A stretch of 64,000 nucleotides of DNA. It comes from Synchiropus splendidus (lineage: Eukaryota; Chordata; Actinopteri; Syngnathiformes; Callionymidae). The notes beneath the pieces are model-generated. The model was not told the origin of the DNA and did not search any database. It saw only the letters and a program-made list of their open reading frames with translations. Of this stretch, positions 37,601 through 50,330 are shown in pieces. The translations under genes were made by a program, and so were the position numbers. The first letter of the stretch is position 1, and every line of letters starts with the position of its first letter. Location of the stretch: NCBI RefSeq assembly GCF_027744825.2, contig NC_071349.1:2356001-2420000 (forward strand). The letters run 5' to 3'.

Positions 37601-38717
37601 GAAATTTTCTCCTCCCACTATAGCAGAAAGGGTCTTTCCAGTAGTTGCACATCAAATCTAAGCTGTCTGAAGTGTTTTTCGAAAGTTATCAACATTTTTA
37701 TGTTTGGCGTTCCGGAACCCACCTTATCTCAGCCTGAAAACGCGTTTTACAGATTTTGCCATAACTTTGCAGGGAAGCTTCAGAACATGAAATTTTAACA
37801 TCCCACTATAACAGAAAGGGTCTTTCTAGTAGTTGCACATCAAATCTAAGCTGTCTGAAGTGTTTTTCCAAAGTTATCAACATTCTTATGTTTGGCGATC
37901 CGGAATCGAGCTTATCTCAGGCTGAAAACGCGTTTCCAGCATTGTGGCATAACTTTGCAGGGATGCTTCAGAACATGAAATTTTCACCTACCATTGTAGC
38001 AGAAAGGGTCTTTCTAGTAGTTGCACATCAAATCTAAGATGTCTGAAGTGTTTTTCCAAAGTTATCAACATTTTTATGTTTTGCGTTCTGGAACCCACCT
38101 AATCTCAGGCTGAAAACGCGTTTTCTGCATTGTGCCATAACTTTTCAGGGAAGCTTCAGAACATGAAATTTTCACCTCCCACTATATCAGAAAGGGTATT
38201 TCTAATAGTTGCACATCAAATCTAAGTTGTCTGAAGTGTTTTTCCAAAGTTATCAACATTCTTATGTACGGCGTTCCGGAATCAACCTTATCTCAGACTG
38301 AAAACGTGTTTTCTGCATTGTGCCATAACTTTGCAGGGAAACTTCAGAACATGAAATTTTCACGTCCAACTGTAGCAGAAAGGTTCTTTTTAGTCGTTGC
38401 ACATCAAATCTAAGCTGTCTGAAGTGTTTTTCGAAAGTTTTCAACAGTTTTATGTTTGGCGTTCCGGAATCAACCTTATCTCAAGCTGAAAACGCGTTAT
38501 ACGCAATTTGCCATAACTTTGCAGGAAAGCCTCAGAACATGAAATTTTCACCTCCCACTATAGCAGAAAGGGTGTTTCTAGTAGTTGCACATCAAATCTA
38601 AGCTGTCTGTAGAGTTTTTCCTGAGTTATCAACATTTTTATGTTTGGCGTTCTGAAATCAACCTCATCTCAGTCTGAAAACGAGTTTTACGCATTGTGCC
38701 ATAACTTTGCAGCGAAG
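34653..38717 (+). repeat. Left-copy tail, paired with 60,876-64,000
   Basis: Pairs include 34,829 with 61,052 and 35,017 with 61,240 (offset 26,223), 35,935 with 62,346 and 36,946 with 63,357 (26,411), and 38,358 with 63,641 (25,283). The right side has one extra unit near 61.7 kb. The left side has six extra units between about 37.2 and 38.35 kb. The pairs match almost base for base where they align. Confidence 0.85.
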
Positions 38718-40100
38718 CTTCAGAACATGAAATTTTCACCTCCCACTATAGCAGAAAGGGTCTTTCTCGTAGTTGCACATCAAATCTAAGCTGTCTGAAG
38801 TGTTTTTCGAAAGTTTTCAACATTTTTATGTTTGGTGTTCCTGAATCGACCTTTTCTCAGGCTGAAAACACATTTTACACATTGTGCCATAACTTTGCAG
38901 GAATGCTTCAGAACATGAAATTTTCACCTCCCACTATAGCAGAAAGGGTCTTTCTAGTAGTTGCACATCAAATCTAAGCTGTCTGAAGTGTTTTTCCATA
39001 GTGATCTACATTTTGATGTTTGGCGTTCCGGAATCGACCTTATCTGAGGCTGAAAACGCGTTTTCTGCATTGTGTAATAACTTTGCAGGGAAGCTTCAGA
39101 ACATGAAATTTTCACCTCCCACTATATCAGAAAGGGTATTTCTAATAGTTGCACATCAAATCTAAGTAGTCTGAAGTGTTTTTCCAAAGTTATCAACATT
39201 CTTATGTTTGGCGTTCCGGAATCAACCTTATCTCAGGCTGAAAACGCGTTTTACGCATTGCGCCATAACTTTGCAGGAAAGCTTCAGAACATGAAATTTT
39301 CAATTCCCACCACTAAAGCAGAAAGGGTTTTTCTCCTACTTGCACATCAAATGTAAGCTGTCTGAAGTGTTTTTCGATAGTTTTCAACATTTTTATATTT
39401 GGCGTTCCAGAATCGACCTTATCTCTGGCTGAAAACGCGTTTTCTGCATTGTGCCATAACTTTGCAGGGAAACTTCAGAACATGAAATGTTCACCTCCCA
39501 CTATAGCAGAAAGGGTCTTTCTAGTAGTTGCACATCAAATCTAAGCTGTCTGAAGTGTTTTTTCATAGTTATCATATTTTTATGTTTGGCGTTCCGTTAT
39601 TGACCTTGTCTCCTGCTGAAAACGCGTTTTCTGCATTGTGCCATAACTTTGCAGGGAAGCTTCAGAACATGAAATGTTCACCTCCCACTATAGCAGAAAG
39701 GGTCTCTCGAGTAGTTGCACATCAAATCTAAGCTGTCTGAAGTGTTTTTCCAAAGTTATCAACATTTTTATGTTTGACGTTCCGGAATCAACCTTATCTC
39801 AGGCTGAAAACGCGTTTTACGCATTGCGCCATAACTTTGCAGGAAAGCTTCAGAACATCAAATTTTCAATTCCCACTAAAGCAGAAAGGGTTTTTCTCCT
39901 ACTTGCACATCAAATCTAAGCTGTCTGAAATGATTTTCGAAATTTATCAACATTTTTATGTTTGCCGTTCAGGAATCGACCTTATCTCAGGCTGAAAACC
40001 CGTTTTCTGCATTGTGCCTTAACTTTGCAGGGAAGCTTCAGAACATGAAATTTTCACCTCCCACTATAGCAAAAAGGGTCTTTCTAGTAGTTGCACATCA
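38718..40100 (+). repeat. Ordinary monomers beyond the traced duplication
   Basis: These are regular units that may also belong to the left copy, but their right-hand partners would lie past the window end. Local markers include a 3-bp insertion (cccaccactaaag near 39,308). Its three-unit-downstream relative (39,870) has cccactaaagcag and shares ttctcctacttgcacatc. Confidence 0.75.
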
Positions 40101-43100
40101 AATCTAAGCTGTCTGAAGTTTTTTTTCCAAAGTTATCAACATTTTGATGTTTGGCGTTTCGGAATCGACCTTATCTAATGATGAAAACGCGTTTCCTGCA
40201 TTGTGCCAAAACTTTGTAGGTAAGCCCCAGAACATGAAATTTTCACCTCCCACTATAGCAGAAAGGGTCTTTCTAGTAGTTGCACATCCAATCTAAGCTG
40301 TTTGAAGTGTTTTTCCGAAGTTATCAACATTTTTATGTTTGGCGTTTCGGAATCGACCTTATCTCCGGCTGAAAATGCGTTTTCTGCATTGTGCCATAAC
40401 TTTGCAGGGAAGCTTGAGAACATGAAGTTTTAACCTCCCACTATAGCAGAAAAGGTCATTCTAGCAGTTGCACATCAAATCTAAGCTGTCTTGAAGTGTT
40501 TTTCTGAAGTTATCAACATTTTTATGTTTGGCGTTCCGGAACCCACCTTATCTCACCCTGAAAACGCGTTTTACATATTTTGCCATAACTTTGCAGGGAA
40601 GCTTCAGAACATGAAATTTTAACATCCCACTATGGCAGAAAGGGTCTTTCTAGTAGTTGCACATCAAATCTAAGCTGTCTGAAGTGTTTTTCCAAAGTTA
40701 TCAACATTTTTATGTTTGGCGTTCTGGAACCCACCTAATCTCAGGCTGAAAACGCGTTTCCTGCATTGTTGCATAACTTCGCAGGGATGCATCAGAACAT
40801 GAAATGTTCGCCTCCCACTATAGCAGATAGGGTCTTTCGAGGAGTTGCACATCAAATCTAAGCTGTCTGAAGTGTTTTTCCAAAGTTATCAACATTTTTA
40901 TGTTTGGCGTTCTGGAACCCACCTTATCTCAGGCTGAAAACGCGTTTTCTGCAATGTGCCATAACTTTGCAGGGAAGCTTCAGAACATGAAGTTTTAACC
41001 TCCCACTATAGCAGAAAAGGTCATTATAGTAGTTGCACATCGAATCTAAGCTGTCTTGAAGTGTTTTTCTGAAGTTATCAACATTTTTATGTTTGGCGTT
41101 CCGGAACCCACCTTATCTCAGCCTGAAAACGCGTTTTACATATTTTGCCATAACTTTGCAGGGAAGCTTCAGAACATGAAATTTTTACATCCCACTATAG
41201 CAGAAAGGGTCTTTCTAGTAGTTGCACATCAAATCTAAGCTGTCTGAAGTGTTTTTCCAAAGTTAACAACATTTTTATGTTTGGCGTTCTGGAACCCACC
41301 TAATCTCAGGCTGAAAACGCGTTTTCTGCATTGTGCCATAACTTTTCAGGGAAGCTTCAGAACATGAAATGTTCGCCTCCCACTATAGCAGATAGGGTCT
41401 TTCTAGTAGTTGCACATCAAATCTAAGCTGTCTGAAGTGTTTTTCCAAAGTTATCAATATTTTTATGTTTGGCGTTCCGGAATCGACCTTATCTCAGGCT
41501 GAAAACGCGTTTCCTGCATTGTGGTATAACTTTGCAGGGAAGCTTCAGAACATGAAATTTTCACCTCCCACTGTAGCTAAAAGGGTCTTTCTCGTAGTTG
41601 CACATCAAATCTAAGCTGTCTGAAGTGTTTTTCCAAAGTTATCAATATTTTTATGTTTGGCGTTCTGGAACCCACCTAATGCCAGGCTGAAAACGCGTTT
41701 CCTGCATTGTTGCATAACTTTGCAGGGATGCATCAGAACATGAAATGTTCGCCTCCCACTGTAGCAGATAGGGTCTTTCGAGGAGTTGCACATCAAATCT
41801 AAGCTGTCTGAAGTGTTTTTCCAAAGTTATCAACAATTTTATGTTTGGCGTTCTGGAACCCACCTTATCTCAGGCTGAAAACGCGTTTTCTGCAATGTGC
41901 CATAACTTTGCAGGGCAGCTTCAGAACATGAAGTTTTAACCTCCCACTATAGCAGAAAGGGTCATTCTAGTAGTTGCACATCAAATCTAAGCTGTTTGAA
42001 GTGTTTTCCCAAAGTTATCAACATTTTTATGTTTGGCGTTCCGGAATCGACCTTATCTCAGGCTGAAAACGCGTTTCCTGCATTGTTGCATAACTTCGCA
42101 GGGATGCATCAGAACATGAAATGTTCGCCTCCCACTATAGCAGATAGGGTCTTTCGAGGAGTTGCACATCAAATCTAAGCTGTCTGAAGTGTTTTTCCAA
42201 AGTTATCAACATTTTTATGTTTGGCGTTCTGGAACCCACCTTATCTCAGGCTGAAAACGCGTTTTCTGCAATGTGCCATAACTTTGCAGGGAAGCTTCAG
42301 AACAAGAAATGTTCACCTCCCACTATAGCAGAAAGGGTCTTTCTAGTAGTTGCACATCAAATCTAAGCTGTTTGAAGTGTTTTCCCAAAGTTATCAACAT
42401 TTTTATGTTTGGCGTTCCGGAACCCACCTTATCTCAGCCTGAAAACGCGTTTTACATATTTTGCCATAACTTTGCAGGGAAGCTTCAGAACATGAAATTT
42501 TTACATCCCACTATAGCAGAAAGGGTCTTTCTCGTAGTTGCACATCAAATCTAAGCTGTCTGAAGTGTTTTTCCAAAGTTATCAATATTTTTATGTTTGG
42601 CGTTCTGGAACCCACCTAATTCCAGGCTGAAAACGCGTTTCCTGCATTGTTGCATAACCTTGCAGGGATGCATCAGAACATGAAATGTTCGCCTCCCACT
42701 GTAGCAGAAAGGGTCTTTCTAGTAGTTGCACATCAAATCTAAGCTGTCTTGAAGTGTTTTTCTGAAGTTATCAACATTTTTATGTTTGGCGTTCCGGAAC
42801 CCACCTTATCTCAGCCTGAAAACGCGTTTTACATATTTTGCCATAACTTTGCAGGGAAGCTTCAGAACATGAAATGTTCGCCTCCCACTATAGCAGATAG
42901 GGTCTTTCTAGTAGTTGCACATCAAATCTAAGCTGTCTGAAGTGTTTTTCCAAAGTTATCAATATTTTTATGTTTGGCGTTCCGGAATCGACCTTATCTC
43001 AGGCTGAAAACGCGTTTCCTGCATTGTGGTATAACTTTGCAGGGAAGCTTCAGAACATGAAATTTTCACCTCCCACTGTAGCTAAAAGGGTCTTTCTCGT

Positions 43101-46100
43101 AGTTGCACATCAAATCTAAGCTGTCTGAAGTGTTTTTCCAAAGTTATCAATATTTTTATGTTTGGCGTTCTGGAACCCACCTAATTCCAGGCTGAAAACG
43201 CGTTTCCTGCATTGTTGCATAACTTTGCAGGGATGCATCAGAACATGAAATGTTCGCCTCCCACTGTAGCAGATAGGGTCTTTCGAGGAGTTGCACATCA
43301 AATCTAAGCTGTCTGAAGTGTTTTTCCAAAGTTATCAACAATTTTATGTTTGGCGTTCTGGAACCCACCTTATCTCAGGCTGAAAACGCGTTTTCTGCAA
43401 TGTGCCATAACTTTGCAGGGCAGCTTCAGAACATGAAGTTTTAACCTCCCACTATAGCAGAAAGGGTCATTCTAGTAGTTGCACATCAAATCTAAGCTGT
43501 TTGAAGTGTTTTCCCAAAGTTATCAACATTTTTATGTTTGGCGTTTCGGAATCGACCTTATGTCCGGCTGAAAATGCGTTTTCTGCATTGTGCCATAACT
43601 TTGCAGGGAAGCTTGAGAACATGAAGTTTTAACCTCCCACTATAGCAGAAAAGGTCATTCTAGTAGTTGCACATCAAATCTAAGCTGTCTTGAAGTGTTT
43701 TTCTGAAGTTATCAACATTTTTATGTTTGGCGTTCCGGAACCCACCTTATCTCAGCCTGAAAACGCGTTTTACATATTTTGCCATAACTTTGCAGGGAAG
43801 CTTCAGAACATGAAATTTTTACATCCCACTATAGCAGAAAGGGTCTTTCTAGTAGTTGCACATCAAATCTAAGCTGTCTGAAGTGTTTTTCCAAAGTTAT
43901 CAATATTTTTATGTTTGGCGTTCCGGAACTCACCTTATCTCAGGCTGAAAACGCGTTCTGTGCATTGTGCCATAACTTTTCAGGGAAGCTTCAGAACATG
44001 AAATGTTCACCTCCCACTATAGCAGAAAGGGTCTTTCTAGTAGTTGCACATCAAATCTAAGCTGTCTGAAGTGTTTTTCCAGAGTTATCAACATTTTTAT
44101 GTTTGGCGTTTCGGAACTCACCTTATCTCAGGCTGAAAACGCGTTTTCTGCATTGTTCCTTAACTTTGCAGAGAAGCTTCAGAACATGAAATTTTCAACT
44201 CCCACTATAACAGACAGGGTCTTTCGAGTAGTTGCACATCAAATCTAAGCTGTCTGAAGTGTTTTTCCAAAGATATCAACATTTTTATGATTTGCGTTCC
44301 GGAACCCACCTTTTCTCAGGCTGAAAACGCGTTTTCTGCATTGTGCCATAATTTTGCAGGGAAGCTTCAGAACATGACATTTTCACCTCCCACTATAGCA
44401 TAAAGGGTCTTTCTAGTTGTTGCACATCAAATCTAAGCTGTTTGAAGTGTTTTTCCAAAGTAATCAACATTTTTATATTTGGCGTTCCGGAATCAACCTA
44501 ATATCAGGCTGAAAACGCATTTTACGCATTGTGCCATAACTTTGCAGGAAACCTTCAGAACATTAAATTTTCACCTCCCACTATAGCAGAAAGGGTCTTT
44601 TTAGTACTTGCACATCAAATCTAAGCTGTCTGAAGTTTTTTTTCCAAAGTTATCAACATTTTGATGTTTGGCGTTTCGGAATCGACCTTATCTAATGATG
44701 AAAACGCGTTTCCTGCATTGTGCCAAAACTTTGTAGGTAAGCCCCAGAACATGAAATTTTCACCTCCCACTATAGCAGAAAGGTTCTTTCTAGTAGTTGC
44801 ACATCCAATCTAAGCTGTTTGAAGTGTTTTTCCGAAGTTATCAACATTTTTATGTTTGGCGTTTCGGAATCGACCTTATCTCCGGCTGAAAATGCGTTTT
44901 CTGCATTGTGCCATAACTTTGCAGGGAAGCTTGAGAACATGAAGTTTTAACCTCCCACTATAGCAGAAAAGGTCATTCTAGCAGTTGCACATCAAATCTA
45001 AGCTGTCTTGAAGTGTTTTTCTGAAGTTATCAACATTTTTATGTTTGGCGTTCCGGAACCCACCTTATCTCACCCTGAAAACGCGTTTTACATATTTTGC
45101 CATAACGCGTTCTGTGCATTGTGCCATAACTTCTCAGGGATGCTTCAGAACATGAAATGTTCACCTCCCACTATAGCAGAAAGGGTCTTTCTAGTAGTTG
45201 CACATCAAATCTAAGCTGTCTGAAGTGTTTTTCCAGAGTTATCAACATTTTTATGTTTGGCGTTTCGGAACTCACCTTATCTCAGGCTGAAAACGCGTTT
45301 TCTGCATTGTTCCTTAACTTTGCAGAGAAGCTTCAGAACATGAAATTTTCAACTCCCACTATAACAGACAGGGTCTTTCGAGTAGTTGCACATCAAATCT
45401 AAGCTGTCTGAAGTGTTTTTCCAAAGATATCAACATTTTTATGATTTGCGTTCCGGAACCCACCTTTTCTCAGGCTGAAAACGCGTTTTCTGCATTGTGC
45501 CATAATTTTGCAGGGAAGCTTCAGAACATGACATTTTCACCTCCCACTATAGCAGAAACGGTCTTTCCAGTAGTTGCACATCAAATCTAAGCTGTCTGAT
45601 GTGTTTTTCCAAAGTTATCAACATTTTTATGTTTGGCGTTCCGGAATCGACCTTATCTCAGGCTGAAAACGCGTTGTACGCCTTTTGCATAAATTTGCAG
45701 GGAAGCTTCAGAACATGGAATTTTCACTACCAACTATAGCAGAAAGGGTCTTACTAGTATTTGCACATCAACTCTATGCTGTCTGAAGTGTCTTTCCAAA
45801 GTTATCAACATTTTTATGTTTGGCGTTTCGGAACCCACCTTATGTCAGGATGAAAATGCGTTTTCTGCATTGTGCCATAAATTTGCAGGGAAGCTTCAGA
45901 ACATGAAATTTTCACCTGCCACTATAGCAGAAATGGTATTTCTAGTAGTTACACATCAAATCTAAGCTGTCTGAAGTGTTTTTCCAAAGTTGTCAACATT
46001 TTTATGTTTGGCGTTCCGGAATCAACCTTATCTCAGGCTGAAAACGCGTTTTCTGCATTGTGCCATACCTTTGCAGTGAAGCTTCAGAACATGACATTTT

Positions 46101-49100
46101 CACCTCCCACTATAGCATAAAGGGTCTTTCTAGTTGTTGCACATCAAATCTAAGCTGTTTGAAGTGTTTTTCCAAAGTAATCAACATTTTTATATTTGGC
46201 GTTCCGGAATCAACCTAATATCAGGCTGAAAACGCATTTTACGCATTGTGCCATAACTTTGCAGGAAACCTTCAGAACATTAAATTTTCACCTCCCACTA
46301 TAGCAGAAAGGGTCTTTCTAGTACTTGCACATCAAATCTAAGCTGTCTGAAGTTTTTTTTCCAAAGTTATCAACATTTTGATGTTTGGCGTTTCGGAATC
46401 GACCTTATCTAATGATGAAAACGCGTTTCCTGCATTGTGCCAAAACTTTGTAGGTAAGCCCCAGAACATGAAATTTTCACCTCCCACTATAGCAGAAAGG
46501 GTCTTTCTAGTAGTTGCACATCCAATCTAAGCTGTTTGAAGTGTTTTTCCGAAGTTATCAACATTTTTATGTTTGGCGTTTCGGAATCGACCTTATCTCC
46601 GGCTGAAAATGCGTTTTCTGCATTGTGCCATAACTTTGCAGGGAAGCTTGAGAACATGAAGTTTTAACCTCCCACTATAGCAGAAAGGGTCATTCTAGCA
46701 GTTGCACATCAAATCTAAGCTGTCCTGAAGTGTTTTTCTGAAGTTATCAACATTTTTATGTTTGGCGTTCCGGAACCCACCTTATCTCACCCTGAAAACG
46801 CGTTTTACATATTTTGCCATAACTTTGCAGGGAAGCTTCAGAACATGAAATTTTAACATCCCACTATGGCAGAAAGGGTCTTTCTAGTAGTTGCACATCA
46901 AATCTAAGCTGTCTGAAGTGTTTTTCCAAAGTTATCAACATTTTTATGTTTGGCGTTCTGGAACCCACCTAATCTCAGGCTGAAAACGCGTTTCCTGCAT
47001 TGTTGCATAACTTCGCAGGGATGCATCAGAACATGAAATGTTCGCCTCCCACTATAGCAGATAGGGTCTTTCGAGGAGTTGCACATCAAATCTAAGCTGT
47101 CTGAAGTGTTTTTCCAAAGTTATCAATATTTTTATGTTTGGCGTTCCGGAATCGACCTTATCTCAGGCTGAAAACGCGTTTCCTGCATTGTGGTATAACT
47201 TTGCAGGGAAGCTTCAGAACATGAAATTTTGACCTCCAACTGTAGCTAAAAGGGTCTTTCTCGTAGTTGCACATCAAATCTAAGCTGTCTGAAGTGTTTT
47301 TCCAAAGTTATCAATATTTTTATGTTTGGCGTTCTGGAACCCACCTAATTCCAGGCTGAAAACGCGTTTCCTGCATTGTTGCATAACTTTGCAGGGATGC
47401 ATCAGAACATGAAATGTTCGCCTCCCACTGTAGCAGATAGGGTCTTTCGAGGAGTTGCACATCAAATCTAAGCTGTCTGAAGTGTTTTTCCAAAGTTATC
47501 AACAATTTTATGTTTGGCGTTCTGGAACCCACCTTATCTCAGGCTGAAAACGCGTTTTCTGCAATGTGCCATAACTTTGCACGGCAGCTTCAGAACATGA
47601 AGTTTTAACCTCCCACTATAGCAGAAAGGGTCATTCTAGTAGTTGCACATCAAATCTAAGCTGTTTGAAGTGTTTTCCCAAAGTTATCAACATTTTTATG
47701 TTTGGCGTTCCGGAATCGACCTTATCTCAGGCTGAAAACGCGTTTCCTGCATTGTTGCATAACTTCGCAGGGATGCATCAGAACATGAAATGTTCGCCTC
47801 CCACTATAGCAGATAGGGTCTTTCGAGGAGTTGCACATCAAATCTAAGCTGTCTGAAGTGTTTTTCCAAAGTTATCAACACTTTTATGTTTGGCGTTCTG
47901 GAACCCACCTTATCTCAGGCTGAAAACGCGTTTTCTGCAATGTGCCATAACTTTGCAGGGAAGCTTCAGAACATGAAGTTTTAAACTCCCACTATAGCAG
48001 AAAAGGTCATTATAGTAGTTGCACATCGAATCTAAGCTGTCTTGAAGTGTTTTTCTGAAGTTATCAACATTTTTATGTTTGGCGTTCCGGAACCCACCTT
48101 ATCTCAGCCTGAAAACGCGTTTTACATATTTTGCCATAACTTTGCAGGGAAGCTTCAGAACATGAAATTTTTACATCCCACTATAGCAGAAAGGGTCTTT
48201 CTAGTAGTTGCACATCAAATCTAAGCTGTCTGAAGTGTTTTTCCAAAGTTAACAACATTTTTATGTTTGGCGTTCTGGAACCCTCCTAATCTCAGGCTGA
48301 AAACGCGTTTTCTGCATTTTGCCATAACTTTTCAGGGAAGCTTCAGAACATGAAATGTTCGCCTCCCACTATAGCAGATAGGGTCTTTCTAGTAGTTGCA
48401 CATCAAATCTAAGCTGTCTGAAGTGTTTTTCCAAAGTTATCAATATTTTTATGTTTGGCGTTCCGGAATCGACCTTATCTCAGGCTGAAAACGCGTTTCC
48501 TGCATTGTGGTATAACTTTGCAGGGAAGCTTCAGAACATGAAATTTTCACCTCCCACTGTAGCTAAAAGGGTCTTTCTCGTAGTTGCACATCAAATCTAA
48601 GCTGTCTGAAGTGTTTTTCCAAAGTTATCAATATTTTTATGTTTGGCGTTCTGGAACCCACCTAATTCCAGGCTGAAAACGCGTTTCCTGCATTGTTGCA
48701 TAACTTTGCAGGGATGCATCAGAACATGAAATGTTCGCCTCCCACTGTAGCAGATAGGGTCTTTCGAGGAGTTGCACATCAAATCTAAGCTGTCTGAAGT
48801 GTTTTTCCAAAGTTATCAACAATTTTATGTTTGGCGTTCTGGAACCCACCTTATCTCAGGCTGAAAACGCGTTTTCTGCAATGTGCCATAACTTTGCAGG
48901 GCAGCTTCAGAACATGAAGTTTTAACCTCCCACTATAGCAGAAAGGGTCATTCTAGTAGTTGCACATCAAATCTAAGCTGTTTGAAGTGTTTTCCCAAAG
49001 TTATCAACATTTTTATGTTTGGCGTTTCGGAATCGACCTTATGTCCGGCTGAAAATGCGTTTTCTGCATTGTGCCATAACTTTGCAGGGAAGCTTGAGAA

Positions 49101-50330
49101 CATGAAGTTTTAACCTCCCACTATAGCAGAAAAGGTCATTCTAGTAGTTGCACATCAAATCTAAGCTGTCTTGAAGTGTTTTTCTGAAGTTATCAACATT
49201 TTTATGTTTGGCGTTCCGGAACCCACCTTATCTCAGCCTGGAAACGCGTTTTACATATTTTGCCATAACTTTGCAGGGAAGCTTTAGAACATGAAATTTT
49301 TACATCCCACTATAGCAGAAAGGGTCTTTCTAGTAGTTGCACATCAAATCAAAGCTGTCTGAAGTGTTTTTCCAAAGTTATCAATATTTTTATGTTTGGC
49401 GTTCCGGAACTCACCTTATCTCAGGCTGAAAACGCGTTCTGTGCATTGTGCCATAACTTCTCAGGGAAGCTTCAGAACATGAAATGTTCACCTCCCACTA
49501 TTGCAGAAAGGGTCTTTCTAGTAGTTGCACATCAAATCTAAGCTGTCTGAAGTGTTTTTCCAGAGTTATCAACATTTTTATGTTTGGCGTTTCGGAACTC
49601 ACCTTATCTCAGGCTGAAAACGCGTTTTCTGCATTGTTCCTTAACTTTGCAGAGAAGCTTCAGAACATGAAATTTTCAACTCCCACTATAACAGACAGGG
49701 TCTTTCGAGTAGTTGCACATCAAATCTAAGCTGTCTGAAGTGTTTTTCCAAAGATATCAACATTTTTATGATTTGCGTTCCGGAACCCACCTTTTCTCAG
49801 GCTGAAAACGCGTTTTCTGCATTGTGCCATAATTTTGCAGGGAAGCTTCAGAACATGACATTTTCACCTCCCACTATAGCAGAAACGGTCTTTCCAGTAG
49901 TTGCACATCAAATCTAAGCTGTCTGATGTGTTTTTCCAAAGTTATCAACATTTTTATGTTTGGCGTTCCGGAATCGACCTTATCTCAGGCTGAAAACGCG
50001 TTTTACGCCTTTTGCATAAATTTGCAGGGAAGCTTCAGAACATGGAATTTTCACTACCAACTATAGCAGAAAGGGTCTTACTAGTATTTGCACATCAACT
50101 CTAAGCTGTCTGAAGTGTCTTTCCAAAGTTATCAACATTTTTATGTTTGGCGTTTCGGAACCCACCTTATGTCAGGATGAAAATGCGTTTTCTGCATTGT
50201 GCCATAAATTTGCAGGGAAGCTTCAGAACATGAAATTTTCACCTGCCACTATAGCAGAAATGGTCTTTCTAGTAGTTACACATCAAATCTAAGCTGTCTG
50301 AAGTGTTTTTCCAAAGTTGTCAACATTTTT
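40100..50330 (+). repeat. Mosaic of shared 7- and 8-unit blocks
   Basis: The same unit types recur in shuffled blocks. 40,111-40,860 pairs with 46,345-47,094 (offset 6,234). 41,451-42,290 pairs with 47,120-47,960 (5,669). 40,940-41,999 pairs with 47,926-48,985 (6,986). 41,611-42,000 pairs with 43,116-43,500 (1,505). 43,116-44,250 pairs with 48,597-49,730 (5,481). 45,157-46,000 pairs with 49,484-50,330 (4,327). About 16.6-17.6 kb also pairs with 40.9-42.0 kb (24,342). Typical units are E with gggatgcatcagaacatg, tttcgaggagttgcac, the unit with ctaatgatgaaaacg and gtaagccccagaac, and subtype C. Paired blocks look nearly identical. Confidence 0.85.
45001..45213 (+). repeat. Chimeric 213-bp monomer
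   Basis: The left half is subtype C (189 bp form) up to ttttgccataac. At 45,104-45,106 it joins gcgttctgtgcattgtgcc from an upstream part of another unit, so gtgccataac follows a second time. The result is 24 bp longer than normal. The join sits on the shared AAC (ccataac and gaaaac). Its parents are visible: C at 46,725 or 40,488, and the gcgttctgtgcattg unit at 43,953 or 49,435. Confidence 0.88.

Larger units (their letters stand above)
16560..38717 (+). repeat. Left copy of a very large intra-array duplication
   Basis: This stretch aligns in order with about 47,888-64,000. Offsets read from shared rare markers are 31,328 at 16.7-17.9 kb, 31,516 at 18.2-18.5 kb, 30,763 at 19.6 kb, 30,009 at 20.5-21.4 kb, 29,821 at 23.3-24.1 kb, 28,318 at 25.8-26.3 kb, about 28,695 at 27.5-28.5 kb, 28,131 at 29.4 kb, 28,400 at 30.8 kb, 26,223 at 34.5-35.2 kb, 26,411 at 36-37.1 kb and 25,283 at 38.4-38.7 kb. 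Nearly every step is a multiple of 188 give or take a few bases. The exceptions involve the 81-bp partial unit. Both copies still match at the window end, so the true extent is larger. The match near 16.6 kb is to 47.9 kb rather than 40.9 kb, because both have ttttaaactccc. Confidence 0.85.
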
